Source: an uncultured Pseudoteredinibacter sp. (GTDB lineage: Bacteria; Pseudomonadota; Gammaproteobacteria; Pseudomonadales; Cellvibrionaceae). From it: DNA of 64,000 bases. Shown piece after piece: positions 56,821 to 64,000 of the stretch (its first letter is position 1; every line of letters begins with the position of its first letter). Location of the stretch: positions 372,001 through 436,000 of the forward strand of contig NZ_CANMYE010000002.1 in NCBI RefSeq assembly GCF_947502065.1. Reading direction: 5' to 3'. The position numbers and the translations under genes were made by a program. The notes under the pieces were generated by a model that saw only the letters and a list, made by a program, of their open reading frames with translations, was not told the DNA's origin and did not search any database.

Positions 56821-58548
56821 GTGAGCAAAAGACATATAGTAATCGCCGGCCTTATCAGCCTCGGCCTTAGCGCCTGTAGCCAACAACCCCAGCCAGAGCC
56901 CGCCCCAGTCAGCCCAGTGGCTGAACCCGCGCCGGCCCCTGAGCTACCAACAAAGCCTTTTGCGCAAGACACCCTGTATTCTCTTTTAGTTGCAGAGTTC
57001 GCCGGTCGGCGTGGCAACCCCGATATTGCTCTGGACAATTATCTAGAACAAGCCCAACAAACTCGGGACATCGGTCTTGCCAAACACAGCACACAAATTG
57101 CGCGTCAGCTACGCAAAGACAAAGCCGGTTTAGAGGCAGCCCTATTATGGAGCCAGCTTGACCCAAGCAGCGAAGAGGCTCTGTTTATTGCCACCACCGA
57201 GTTAATCAATGCTCGACGTTATGTTGAAGCCCTAGAATACTCAAGAAAACTGGAATTGCGCGGCAACCAAGCCCTGCACCTTACCGTTGCCAGTCAAGCC
57301 AGTAACAGCGAAGGCGCACAGATCGGCATCATGGCCGAGCAACTGCAAATGTGGCTAGATGAAGATGGTGATGACAAAGAGTTGCTAACAGCGCTTGCCA
57401 TATTACTGCAACAGCAAGCACCTGAAGAGTCCATGGCGCTTGCCAAACGCGCGCTAGCCATCGATCCAAGCTATATCAGCGCCGCCATGGTTGAGGTGAA
57501 GTCGCTGCAGCGATTAAACCAACTCGACCTAGCTCAAAAACGCTTAGCGGAATTACTAGAACAGCAACCCAATAATAAACGCTTAAGAGTTCAATACGCT
57601 CGATTAATGGCGAACATCGACCTACCTTCGTCAGAGCAAGAATTTGCCGCGTTACACAAAGACTATCCTAAAGATACTGAGCTACAACTGGCTTATGCCC
57701 TGGTACTTTACGAGCAGCGTAAAACCGATGCCGCCGAAGAGCAATTCAGCCTGCTACTGGATTACGAGCAGAGCTATTCAATGGCAAATTATTACTTAGG
57801 TAGAATTTCCATGAACCGTCAGCAGCCTCATGTGGCCATGGGGTACTTTGACGAAGTTCAGCCAGGTGACCCGAATTTTCTGCCGGCTTGGGTATTTCGT
57901 AGTGACATATTAATAGAGCAAGGACAAAGCCAAGCGGCCATAGCTCTACTGCAAAGCTCCGCCAGACAATTCCCTAAATTAGCTCAGCGCTTTTTACTGG
58001 TAACGGTAGAGTCCCTCAATAAATACGGCCAGAGCGACCTTTCAGTGGAAATGCTCAATCAGGCACTCGAACGCGATCCGCAAAATCGCCATTTACTTTA
58101 CGGTCGCGCCATGAGCTTTGAAAAGCAAGATAACATTGCCGCCATGGAAGCTGACCTGCGCGCAATTCTGGAAAACAAACCCGATAATGCCAGTGTATTA
58201 AATGCACTTGGCTACACATTAGCTACACGCAGTGATCGTAAAGAAGAAGCCTTTGAGCTCATCAGCAAAGCGTTCAAATTGAACCCTAAAGATCCAGCAA
58301 TTATCGACAGCATGGGCTGGATTGAGTATTTGCGCGGCAACCTCCAGAGCGCACTAGGGTTTTTACGTCAGGCAATGAACGCCTACCCAGATCATGAAAT
58401 CGCCGCCCATTTAGGTGAAGTGCTTTGGCAGCTTGGGCGCGCAGAAGAGGCTCAAAGCATTTGGCAGCAAGGCTTCGAACTGCACCCTGGCAGTGAAATT
58501 CTGCAAGAAACCATCCAGCGTCTAAACGCCAAAATCCCGCAGCCCTAA
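56821..58548 (+). CDS. Tetratricopeptide-repeat lipoprotein
   Basis: 575 residues. The lipoprotein signal ends at LSAC near residue 20, giving an outer- or inner-membrane anchor. Many TPR-like helical repeats fill residues 60-570, with a conserved C-terminal part (ALGYTLATRSDRKEEAFELI, then DSMGWIEYLRGN). Homologues commonly precede lolB in this group; the role is unknown, but protein assembly is plausible. The start is a GTG without a strong ribosome binding site. Confidence 0.9.
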   Translation: MSKRHIVIAGLISLGLSACSQQPQPEPAPVSPVAEPAPAPELPTKPFAQDTLYSLLVAEFAGRRGNPDIALDNYLEQAQQTRDIGLAKHSTQIARQLRKDKAGLEAALLWSQLDPSSEEALFIATTELINARRYVEALEYSRKLELRGNQALHLTVASQASNSEGAQIGIMAEQLQMWLDEDGDDKELLTALAILLQQQAPEESMALAKRALAIDPSYISAAMVEVKSLQRLNQLDLAQKRLAELLEQQPNNKRLRVQYARLMANIDLPSSEQEFAALHKDYPKDTELQLAYALVLYEQRKTDAAEEQFSLLLDYEQSYSMANYYLGRISMNRQQPHVAMGYFDEVQPGDPNFLPAWVFRSDILIEQGQSQAAIALLQSSARQFPKLAQRFLLVTVESLNKYGQSDLSVEMLNQALERDPQNRHLLYGRAMSFEKQDNIAAMEADLRAILENKPDNASVLNALGYTLATRSDRKEEAFELISKAFKLNPKDPAIIDSMGWIEYLRGNLQSALGFLRQAMNAYPDHEIAAHLGEVLWQLGRAEEAQSIWQQGFELHPGSEILQETIQRLNAKIPQP

Positions 58549-58558
58549 GAGCAAACAA

Positions 58559-59161
58559 ATGACAAGAATTTATAACGCTGCGAGGCTGTTGCTGCTTGCC
58601 CTATTTCTATCGGCCTGTAGCAATATCAGCCAACAGCCAGTTAACAGCAATCAAGATCTAGACCTTGCCACCAGCAGCGCAGAGCAACAGGCACGCCAGG
58701 CATTACTTATCCCGCATAGCAAATGGCGTATGCGAGGAAAAATTGGCTTGCGCAGCCCCCAGCAGAACGGCTCAGGCTTTATTGACTGGCAGCAGGATGG
58801 CGAGCAGTTTCGCTTACAGGTTAGCGGGCCACTCGGCCAAGGCAGCACGGTAATAGCTGGCAATAAACATGAGCTTAGCATCCAGGGCGAAGAAGTTATC
58901 AACAACCCTCAAGCCCAAGCCGAGCAAGCCCTAGGCTGGCCATTACCACAACAGCAAATGCCATACTGGGTTCGCGGCCTAGCCGCCCCAGATGAAAGCA
59001 GCCAGAGCGAATGGTCAGAGGGCCTATTACAAAAGCTGCAGCAAGGTGGCTGGGAAATCGAATACCTTCGCTATAGCCGGCATCGTATTCCCCTGCCAGA
59101 AAAGCTCAAATTAAAGCGCGGTAACATTCAATTGACCCTTGTGGTTAAGCGATGGCAGTAA
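58559..59161 (+). CDS. lolB: Outer-membrane lipoprotein receptor LolB
   Basis: 200 residues. Signal and lipobox (LFLSACS near 18-20) are followed by the LolB beta-barrel fold ([20 protein letters not shown], then [20 protein letters not shown]). It receives lipoproteins from LolA and inserts them in the outer membrane. It overlaps ispE by ten bases, as in many gammaproteobacteria. Confidence 0.95.
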   Translation: MTRIYNAARLLLLALFLSACSNISQQPVNSNQDLDLATSSAEQQARQALLIPHSKWRMRGKIGLRSPQQNGSGFIDWQQDGEQFRLQVSGPLGQGSTVIAGNKHELSIQGEEVINNPQAQAEQALGWPLPQQQMPYWVRGLAAPDESSQSEWSEGLLQKLQQGGWEIEYLRYSRHRIPLPEKLKLKRGNIQLTLVVKRWQ

Positions 59162-60000
59162 TGCAAGAACAACGCATTAGCTTGGCCGCCCCTGCCAAAC
59201 TCAATCTCTTTTTGCATATTCTTGGGCAAAGAGCTGACGGTTATCATGAGCTGCAAACAGCCTTCCAATTGCTAGATCATGGCGACCGCCTAGATTTCAC
59301 AAGGCGCTGCGACCAAGAAATTCACTTAAAACCTGAAATTCCAGGGCTCGCGACAGAGGATAATCTTGTCTTTAAGGCGGCTAAATTGTTGCAAAGCCAC
59401 TGCCCGCAAAAGCAGGGTGCCGACATCTACCTGCACAAGACATTACCAGCCGGAGGTGGCATCGGTGGCGGCAGCAGTGACGCCGCCAGCACCCTAGTCG
59501 GCCTAAACTATCTATGGCAATGCGGACTCAATAAAAAGCAGCTTTGCGAGCTTGGGCTAAGCCTTGGCGCCGACGTTCCGGTCTTTATTAATGGCCAAAC
59601 AGCTTGGGCCGAAGGAGTCGGCGAACAATTGCAAGCCCTTGAATTAGAAGAGAAATGGTATTTAGTACTGGCACCAAACTGCCATGTTTCTACCGCTGAA
59701 ATTTTTTCAAATAAATATTTGACAAGAGACAGTTCGGCCATTACAGTAGCGGCCTTTCTTGAGCAGGGTGGTCAAAACGATTGCCAGCAGCTGGTCAGCT
59801 CACTCTATCCAGAGGTGGCTGAAGCACTCAACTGGCTTAGCCAGTTCGCGCCAGCTAAAATGACAGGAACAGGTGCTTGTGTATTTGCCAGCTTCGATGA
59901 TCAATCATCAGCTGAAATTGTATTCAAGCAGCGACCAGAGCATCTAAACGGCTTCATTGCCAAAGGTATTCAAGAGTCACCTATCCTAGCGTTTATATAA
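59152..60000 (+). CDS. ispE: 4-diphosphocytidyl-2-C-methyl-D-erythritol kinase
   Basis: 282 residues of the GHMP kinase family. Motif 1 is [20 protein letters not shown] near 13-32 and the ATP loop is [15 protein letters not shown] near 101-115; TGTGACVFA near 239 is motif 3. It phosphorylates an intermediate of the MEP isoprenoid pathway. The start may be the ATG at 59152 or the one at 59161 (TAATG with lolB). Confidence 0.98.
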   Translation: MAVMQEQRISLAAPAKLNLFLHILGQRADGYHELQTAFQLLDHGDRLDFTRRCDQEIHLKPEIPGLATEDNLVFKAAKLLQSHCPQKQGADIYLHKTLPAGGGIGGGSSDAASTLVGLNYLWQCGLNKKQLCELGLSLGADVPVFINGQTAWAEGVGEQLQALELEEKWYLVLAPNCHVSTAEIFSNKYLTRDSSAITVAAFLEQGGQNDCQQLVSSLYPEVAEALNWLSQFAPAKMTGTGACVFASFDDQSSAEIVFKQRPEHLNGFIAKGIQESPILAFI

Positions 60001-60016
60001 TGCTCAACACCTTTAC

Positions 60017-60091
60017 TGGGGTGTAGCCAAGCGGTAAGGCAGCGGGTTTTGATCCCGTCATGCGAAGGTTCGAATCCTTCCACCCCAGCCA
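60017..60091 (+). tRNA. tRNA-Gln (anticodon TTG)
   Basis: A complete cloverleaf: acceptor TGGGGTG pairs with CACCCCA, the D arm contains AGCCAAGCGGTAAGGCA, the anticodon loop TTTTGAT gives TTG (60049-60051), and the T arm has GGTTCGAATCC. CCA is encoded at 60089-60091. It lies between ispE and prs, the order seen in Pseudomonas. Confidence 0.97.
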
Positions 60092-60234
60092 TCTTTTCTT
60101 CTGACAAACGCTCATTAATCCAACAATTATCTCTTTAATCCCCCCTTAAAACACGGTAGAATGCGCGCCCCTGATTTCGCCTGTTGCCACAAGCCAGGCT
60201 GATTAACCGTGAACTCCAACGCTAAGGAATTACC

Positions 60235-61176
60235 GTGGCCGATTTAATGGTTTTTACCGGGAACGCAAACCCGGAATTAGCAAAGAAGATTGTTAGCCGT
60301 CTAGGCATCCCCCTAGGTGACGCAACAGTAAGTCAGTTCTCCGATGGCGAGATTGCGGTAGAAATTAATGAAAACGTGCGTGGTCGCGATGTTTTCGTGG
60401 TGCAATCGACTTGCGCACCTACCAACGACAACCTGGTGGAGCTAATCGTAATGGTAGATGCCTTACGCAGAGCTTCGGCAGGCCGTATCACCGCAGTGGT
60501 GCCTTACTTTGGCTATGCCCGCCAGGATCGTCGTGTGCGCTCCTCTCGAGTACCTATCAGCGCCAAGGTAGTGGCCGACATGATGGTTGGTGTTGGCGTC
60601 GACCGCGTATTAACGGTTGACCTTCACGCTGAGCAGATTCAGGGCTTCTTCGATGTACCCGTGGATAACGTCTACGCATCACCAGTATTGCTAGACGACA
60701 TTAATCGTCAAAAGTACGAAAACCTGGTGGTGGTATCTCCTGATATCGGCGGTGTAGTTCGCGCTCGCGCGGTTGCTAAGCAGCTAGATGTAGATCTAGC
60801 CATCATCGATAAGCGTCGCCCAAGCGCCAATGTAGCCGAGGTAATGAACTTGATCGGTGAAGTAGATGGCCGCACCTGTTTGCTAGTCGACGATATGGTT
60901 GATACCGCAGGAACACTGTGTAACGCCGCTGCCGCACTTAAAGAGCAAGGCGCCACAAAAGTGGTTGCCTACTGTACTCACCCGGTTTTGTCTGGCAATG
61001 CACTAAAGAATTTAAGCAACTCCATTTTGGATGAGATGGTTGTCGCCGACTCTATCCCTCTGAATAAGGATATTGAAAAGCTGGGCACTGTTCGTCAGCT
61101 GACTCTTTCAGGCATGCTAGCCGAAGCTATGCGCCGCCTGGCCAATGAAGAGTCTCTGAGCGCCATGTTTCGTTAA
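60235..61176 (+). CDS. prs: Ribose-phosphate pyrophosphokinase
   Basis: 313 residues. The ATP/ribose sites are [13 protein letters not shown] near 95, [12 protein letters not shown] near 130 and the PRPP loop [13 protein letters not shown] near 218. It makes PRPP for nucleotide, His, Trp and NAD synthesis. The start is a GTG with AAGGAA upstream. Confidence 0.99.
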   Translation: MADLMVFTGNANPELAKKIVSRLGIPLGDATVSQFSDGEIAVEINENVRGRDVFVVQSTCAPTNDNLVELIVMVDALRRASAGRITAVVPYFGYARQDRRVRSSRVPISAKVVADMMVGVGVDRVLTVDLHAEQIQGFFDVPVDNVYASPVLLDDINRQKYENLVVVSPDIGGVVRARAVAKQLDVDLAIIDKRRPSANVAEVMNLIGEVDGRTCLLVDDMVDTAGTLCNAAAALKEQGATKVVAYCTHPVLSGNALKNLSNSILDEMVVADSIPLNKDIEKLGTVRQLTLSGMLAEAMRRLANEESLSAMFR

Positions 61177-61338
61177 CAGGCCAGCAAAAAAAGATTTGAT
61201 TGCGAGCATTTAGCACGCAAGCAGAAACGCAAAGCTCTCGAGCCTTGCATTAACACTCCCAGCTATAAAGCCGGGATTTCATAAGCCCACTGCAATTCTG
61301 GTCGCGGAGAGCAGTGGAAGACAGATTGAGGAAATATC

Positions 61339-61971
61339 ATGTCTGAAGATTTTAAATTGAATGCCCAAGCCCGTGACGTGCAGGGAAAAGGTGCGAGCCG
61401 CCGCCTGCGTCGTCTGGAAAACAAAGTTCCTGCTATCGTTTACGGTGGCAAGAAGAAGCCTGCTAACATCACCGTTGCACACAACGAGCTGATCAAGCAC
61501 TTAGAAAACGAAGCATTTTACTCTCACATCATCGAGCTAGACATCGATGGCAAAACTGAGAACGTAATTCTAAAAGACTTACAGCGCCACCCAGCCAAAG
61601 CTTTGGTTATGCACGCTGATTTCTTGCGCGTTTCTAAAACCAAGAAGTTCAAGACTACTGTACCTCTACACTTCATCAATGAAGACACTTGTGAAGCTGT
61701 TAAGCTACAGGGCTGCACCGTTGCTCACAGCATGACCGAACTGGAAATCACTTGTTTACCAGCTAACTTGCCTGAGTTCATCGAAGTTGATTTCGCAAAT
61801 GCAGAAGCGGGTGCGGTAATCCACATTTCTGATTTGACTCTACCTAAGGGTGTTGAGTCTGTAGCTCTAAGCCACGGCGCTGACCACGATCTAACTGTTG
61901 CGATCGTGAACAAGCCTAAAGGCGCAGCTGCTGAGGAAGGTGAAGAAGAAGGTGAAGAAGCTGCCGAGTAA
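61339..61971 (+). CDS. rplY: 50S ribosomal protein L25/general stress protein Ctc
   Basis: 210 residues, the longer Ctc-type form. The N-terminal 5S rRNA-binding domain (RDVQGKGASRRLRRLENKVP) is followed by a second beta domain and an acidic tail (EEGEEEGEEAAE). GAGGAAATATC precedes the ATG. It follows prs, and a terminator is next. Confidence 0.98.
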   Translation: MSEDFKLNAQARDVQGKGASRRLRRLENKVPAIVYGGKKKPANITVAHNELIKHLENEAFYSHIIELDIDGKTENVILKDLQRHPAKALVMHADFLRVSKTKKFKTTVPLHFINEDTCEAVKLQGCTVAHSMTELEITCLPANLPEFIEVDFANAEAGAVIHISDLTLPKGVESVALSHGADHDLTVAIVNKPKGAAAEEGEEEGEEAAE

Positions 61972-61990
61972 TCGACACTCTTCCCTCTTT

Positions 61991-62018
61991 AAAAAAGCCG
62001 GCTTATGCCGGCTTTTTT
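61991..62018 (+). terminator. Intrinsic terminator of rplY
   Basis: AAAAAAGCCGGC and GCCGGCTTTTTT form a 12-bp perfect stem with TTAT loop and T-run, 20 bases after the stop. Confidence 0.95.
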
Positions 62019-62141
62019 ATGCCTACTCGTCGATACTTTAGGCAATAGCACAGGCCAGCCAGGCCCAACCCAACAGTAACTATCGCATACAGCAACTTTC
62101 TTATAGACTGGCTCTTTTCAAATCAAAGCTGGGAGCCCCCA

Positions 62142-62615
62142 ATGATTCGAACAATCCTTCTTTGCTGCTGCTTTGCAGTCGCAAACTCCTATGCAGGCGC
62201 AAAAGAAGCGGTAGATAACACCTTAGACAGATTCCACCAATATGCCGCCGAGGCAAATGGTAAGGCTTATTTTGAACTGATGAGCGAAGATATGGTTTAT
62301 CTTGGCACCGATGCTAGCGAGCGTTGGAGCAAAGACGATTTTAAAGGCTATGCCTTACCTTATTTCAATAAAGGCCGCGGCTGGCTGTATACCGCAAAAG
62401 AACGCCATATCATTATCAGCAAGGATGGTAAAATGGCGTGGTTTGATGAGCTACTTTGGAATAAAAAGTATGGCCTAGTGCGAGGCTCAGGTGTACTCAG
62501 CCTAGAGACAACAGGCGAACAAGAAAACTGGAAGTTCAGGCAGTATAATCTCGCCTTTCCAATCCCCAATGCATTGGCTGGTGAAGTCGTCGCCAAAATT
62601 AAACAGCACAAATAG
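62142..62615 (+). CDS. Exported NTF2/SnoaL-fold protein
   Basis: 157 residues. A short signal peptide (about 1-19) precedes an NTF2-like domain: DRFHQYAAEANGKAYFELMS, then the closing WKFRQYNLAFPIPN. The pattern fits DUF4440/SnoaL-like proteins, which bind small ligands; no enzyme activity can be assigned. It is followed by a small membrane protein gene three bases on. Confidence 0.75.
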   Translation: MIRTILLCCCFAVANSYAGAKEAVDNTLDRFHQYAAEANGKAYFELMSEDMVYLGTDASERWSKDDFKGYALPYFNKGRGWLYTAKERHIIISKDGKMAWFDELLWNKKYGLVRGSGVLSLETTGEQENWKFRQYNLAFPIPNALAGEVVAKIKQHK

Positions 62616-62618
62616 CCT

Positions 62619-62885
62619 ATGAAAACGATTATTTTCTACCTGGCCCTAATAGCCTCTGTCGCAGGCATATTGATAGCCATTACCGCACTCGCAGGCTTTG
62701 GCGGAAACAGCAAGACCGAGACGGCTGTGTTTCTAGGCTTCATGTTCGCAGTAAGCAACGCTGCTATTGCTTATTCGGTGCATATGATCCGAAAAGGCAA
62801 AGACATTGGACATAAAGCTTATCCGGCCAGCCTCGTTTCTTTATTACTAGTGATTTTGATGATTTACCGCTGGTGGTCCGTTTAA
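62619..62885 (+). CDS. Small hypothetical membrane protein
   Basis: 88 residues with three hydrophobic helices (about 5-25, 36-56 and 66-83). I do not recognise a family. It is probably cotranscribed with the NTF2-like gene before it and ends 17 bases before pth. Confidence 0.6.
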   Translation: MKTIIFYLALIASVAGILIAITALAGFGGNSKTETAVFLGFMFAVSNAAIAYSVHMIRKGKDIGHKAYPASLVSLLLVILMIYRWWSV

Positions 62886-62902
62886 GCAGCTCAAGGAATA
62901 TT

Positions 62903-63484
62903 ATGAACAACCCTATTCGTATGATTGTCGGTCTGTGCAATCCCGGCACTGAGTATGATGGCACCCGCCACAATGCCGGCGCCGACTTTGTTGACGAATT
63001 AGCCCGCCAATATGCCGGACAGCTTAGTCCAGAAAGCAAATTTTATGGCGAAGCCGGCCGCATTAATGTCGGCGGTAAAGATATTCGCCTACTGAAGCCA
63101 ACAACCTTTATGAACAGAAGCGGTCAATCTGTAAGCGCGATGGCAAAGTTCTTTAAGATTGCCCCCGAAGAAATCCTAGTTGCCCACGATGAGCTGGATA
63201 TGGACCCAGGTATCGCCAAGCTTAAAATTGGCGGTGGCCATGGCGGCCATAATGGCCTACGCGACATCATCAAGGCTCTTGGCAATAACAATAACTTTGC
63301 TCGTCTACGCATTGGCATTGGCCACCCTGGCAACGCAAAAGAAGTAGCCAATTATGTGTTGAAGCGCCCTTCGGGCAGCGACAAGCAAGCAATTGATGAC
63401 GCAATTTATGAGGCCAGCAAGGTTCTACCTAAAGCCGCTGCTGGCCAGTGGAATGACGCCATGAAAGAACTGCACAGCAAGTAA
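62903..63484 (+). CDS. pth: Peptidyl-tRNA hydrolase
   Basis: 193 residues from the ATG at 62903, which has AAGGA before it; an upstream in-frame start at 62873 overlaps the previous gene and is not needed. The catalytic His is in [10 protein letters not shown] near 21, with [12 protein letters not shown] near 64 and [11 protein letters not shown] near 92. It recycles peptidyl-tRNA dropped by ribosomes. In Pseudomonas ychF usually follows; here an exported repeat protein does. Confidence 0.98.
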   Translation: MNNPIRMIVGLCNPGTEYDGTRHNAGADFVDELARQYAGQLSPESKFYGEAGRINVGGKDIRLLKPTTFMNRSGQSVSAMAKFFKIAPEEILVAHDELDMDPGIAKLKIGGGHGGHNGLRDIIKALGNNNNFARLRIGIGHPGNAKEVANYVLKRPSGSDKQAIDDAIYEASKVLPKAAAGQWNDAMKELHSK

Positions 63485-63512
63485 TCTTTCTTGGCTCACT
63501 GGAAAACCAATT

Positions 63513-63551
63513 CTTTAGTGCTACTTTTATTTAGTTGCCTAAGCACTAAAG
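63513..63551 (+). promoter_or_regulatory. Inverted repeat overlapping the ribosome binding site of the next gene
   Basis: CTTTAGTGCT (63513-63522) and AGCACTAAAG (63542-63551) are a perfect 10-bp inverted repeat with a 19-base loop. The right arm covers most of the AAAGGA ribosome binding site (63548-63553) of the gene at 63564, so folding could limit its translation. It may also end pth transcripts, though no T-run follows. Confidence 0.5.
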
Positions 63552-63563
63552 GATTTAGTCGTC

Positions 63564-64000
63564 GTGAAAAAGCTAGTAATTGCCCTAATGGTTTTGGGCA
63601 TCTGCTCCAAGCATTGTGTCGCTCAGGATTTAAGCCCAAATAACCTAGATATTGTCAGCCTTAACAATGCTGGCGATATTGCCGATAGCCATGCCGATAA
63701 CCCAGCCGTCTCTGACGACGGCCGTTTTGTAGCCTTTCAATCATCTGCGACAAACTTAGCCCCGGGCCACGGCGGCTCTAGCGATATTTATCTGAGGGAT
63801 CGCCAAAACAACAGTACGATCCGAGTCAGCCAAGGACTTGGCAATACTCCAAGCAATGGAAACTCCACCCGCCCCGCCATCACGCCTGACGGGCGCTATG
63901 TCGCCTTTACATCACTAGCCACCAACCTAGTAATAGCTGATAACAACGGCAACAAAGATGCCTTTGTATACGACAGGCTAAACAACAGCATCGAAAGGAT
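63564..64000 (+). CDS. Exported PD40/TolB-like beta-propeller protein (partial, runs off right edge)
   Basis: 145 codons are open from the GTG at 63564 to the window end. A signal peptide (MKKLVIALMVLGICSKHCVA) is followed by repeats of the form AVSDDGRFVAFQSSATNL then YLRDR, and AITPDGRYVAFTSLATNLV then FVYDR. These are WD40-like/PD40 blades about 45 residues apart. It is probably a secreted or periplasmic surface protein of unknown role. The remaining blades and C-terminus lie outside the window. Confidence 0.85.
   Translation, partial: MKKLVIALMVLGICSKHCVAQDLSPNNLDIVSLNNAGDIADSHADNPAVSDDGRFVAFQSSATNLAPGHGGSSDIYLRDRQNNSTIRVSQGLGNTPSNGNSTRPAITPDGRYVAFTSLATNLVIADNNGNKDAFVYDRLNNSIER

Noticed and set aside
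1..64000. CRISPR array
   Set aside because: The only tandem repeat (38354-38427) has no spacers, and there are no cas genes in the window.

Overview
The window is a chromosomal segment of a gammaproteobacterium, most likely a marine member of the Cellvibrionales/Pseudomonadales group. This rests on gene order: uvrA with a nearby MFS gene, nrdR-ribD-ribE-ribBA-ribH-nusB-thiL-pgpA-ribA, sspA/sspB beside cytochrome bc1, rpsI-rplM-zapE, hemA-prfA-prmC-moeB and lolB-ispE-tRNA-Gln-prs-rplY-pth are all Pseudomonas-like. The species cannot be named from sequence alone.

Bases 1-15,000 are an accessory island. It opens with three overlapping tyrosine-recombinase genes read leftward; the third runs off the left edge. 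Reading rightward behind a palindromic operator-like region is a six-gene defence operon: a small single-domain HsdS-like gene, hsdM, hsdS, a CD-NTase with a C-terminal AGS-C-type sensor region, a SLATT-type membrane effector, hsdR and a YgjP-type metallopeptidase. A CBASS-like nucleotide-signalling pair therefore lies between the specificity and motor subunits of a type I restriction system, with very short gaps or start/stop overlaps. A cysteine-rich gene of unknown function closes the island beside an MFS transporter. In Pseudomonas ssb follows that MFS gene, so the island may have inserted between them.

From 15 kb to 28 kb lie the MFS transporter, a CsgD/VpsT-like LuxR regulator, uvrA, a ferritin-like di-iron protein divergent from an AraC regulator, a Rid protein lacking the usual catalytic arginine, a VOC protein, a DUF4261-like protein, a DMT transporter and an M3 oligopeptidase. 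From 28 kb to 37 kb is the leftward riboflavin/nusB/thiL/pgpA/nrdR/glyA cluster. From 37 kb to 47 kb are a di-haem peroxidase, ilvIH with a long leader, sspBA, and a cytochrome bc1 operon whose cytochrome b and c1 are one fused polypeptide. From 47 kb to 64 kb are ribosomal protein genes, zapE, zapG, a DegS-type protease, a Crp/Fnr regulator, hemA-prfA-prmC-moeB, and the lolB-to-pth block, ending in a truncated beta-propeller protein.

The most unusual sequence signal lies between rplM and zapE (48,484-48,833). Two inverted copies of a 110-base structured element have different stems, yet each is perfectly paired. All 11 stem differences are compensated on the opposite arm, while every other core base is identical. 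Each copy carries a perfect nine-base Shine-Dalgarno sequence six bases before an ATG. I do not recognise this family.
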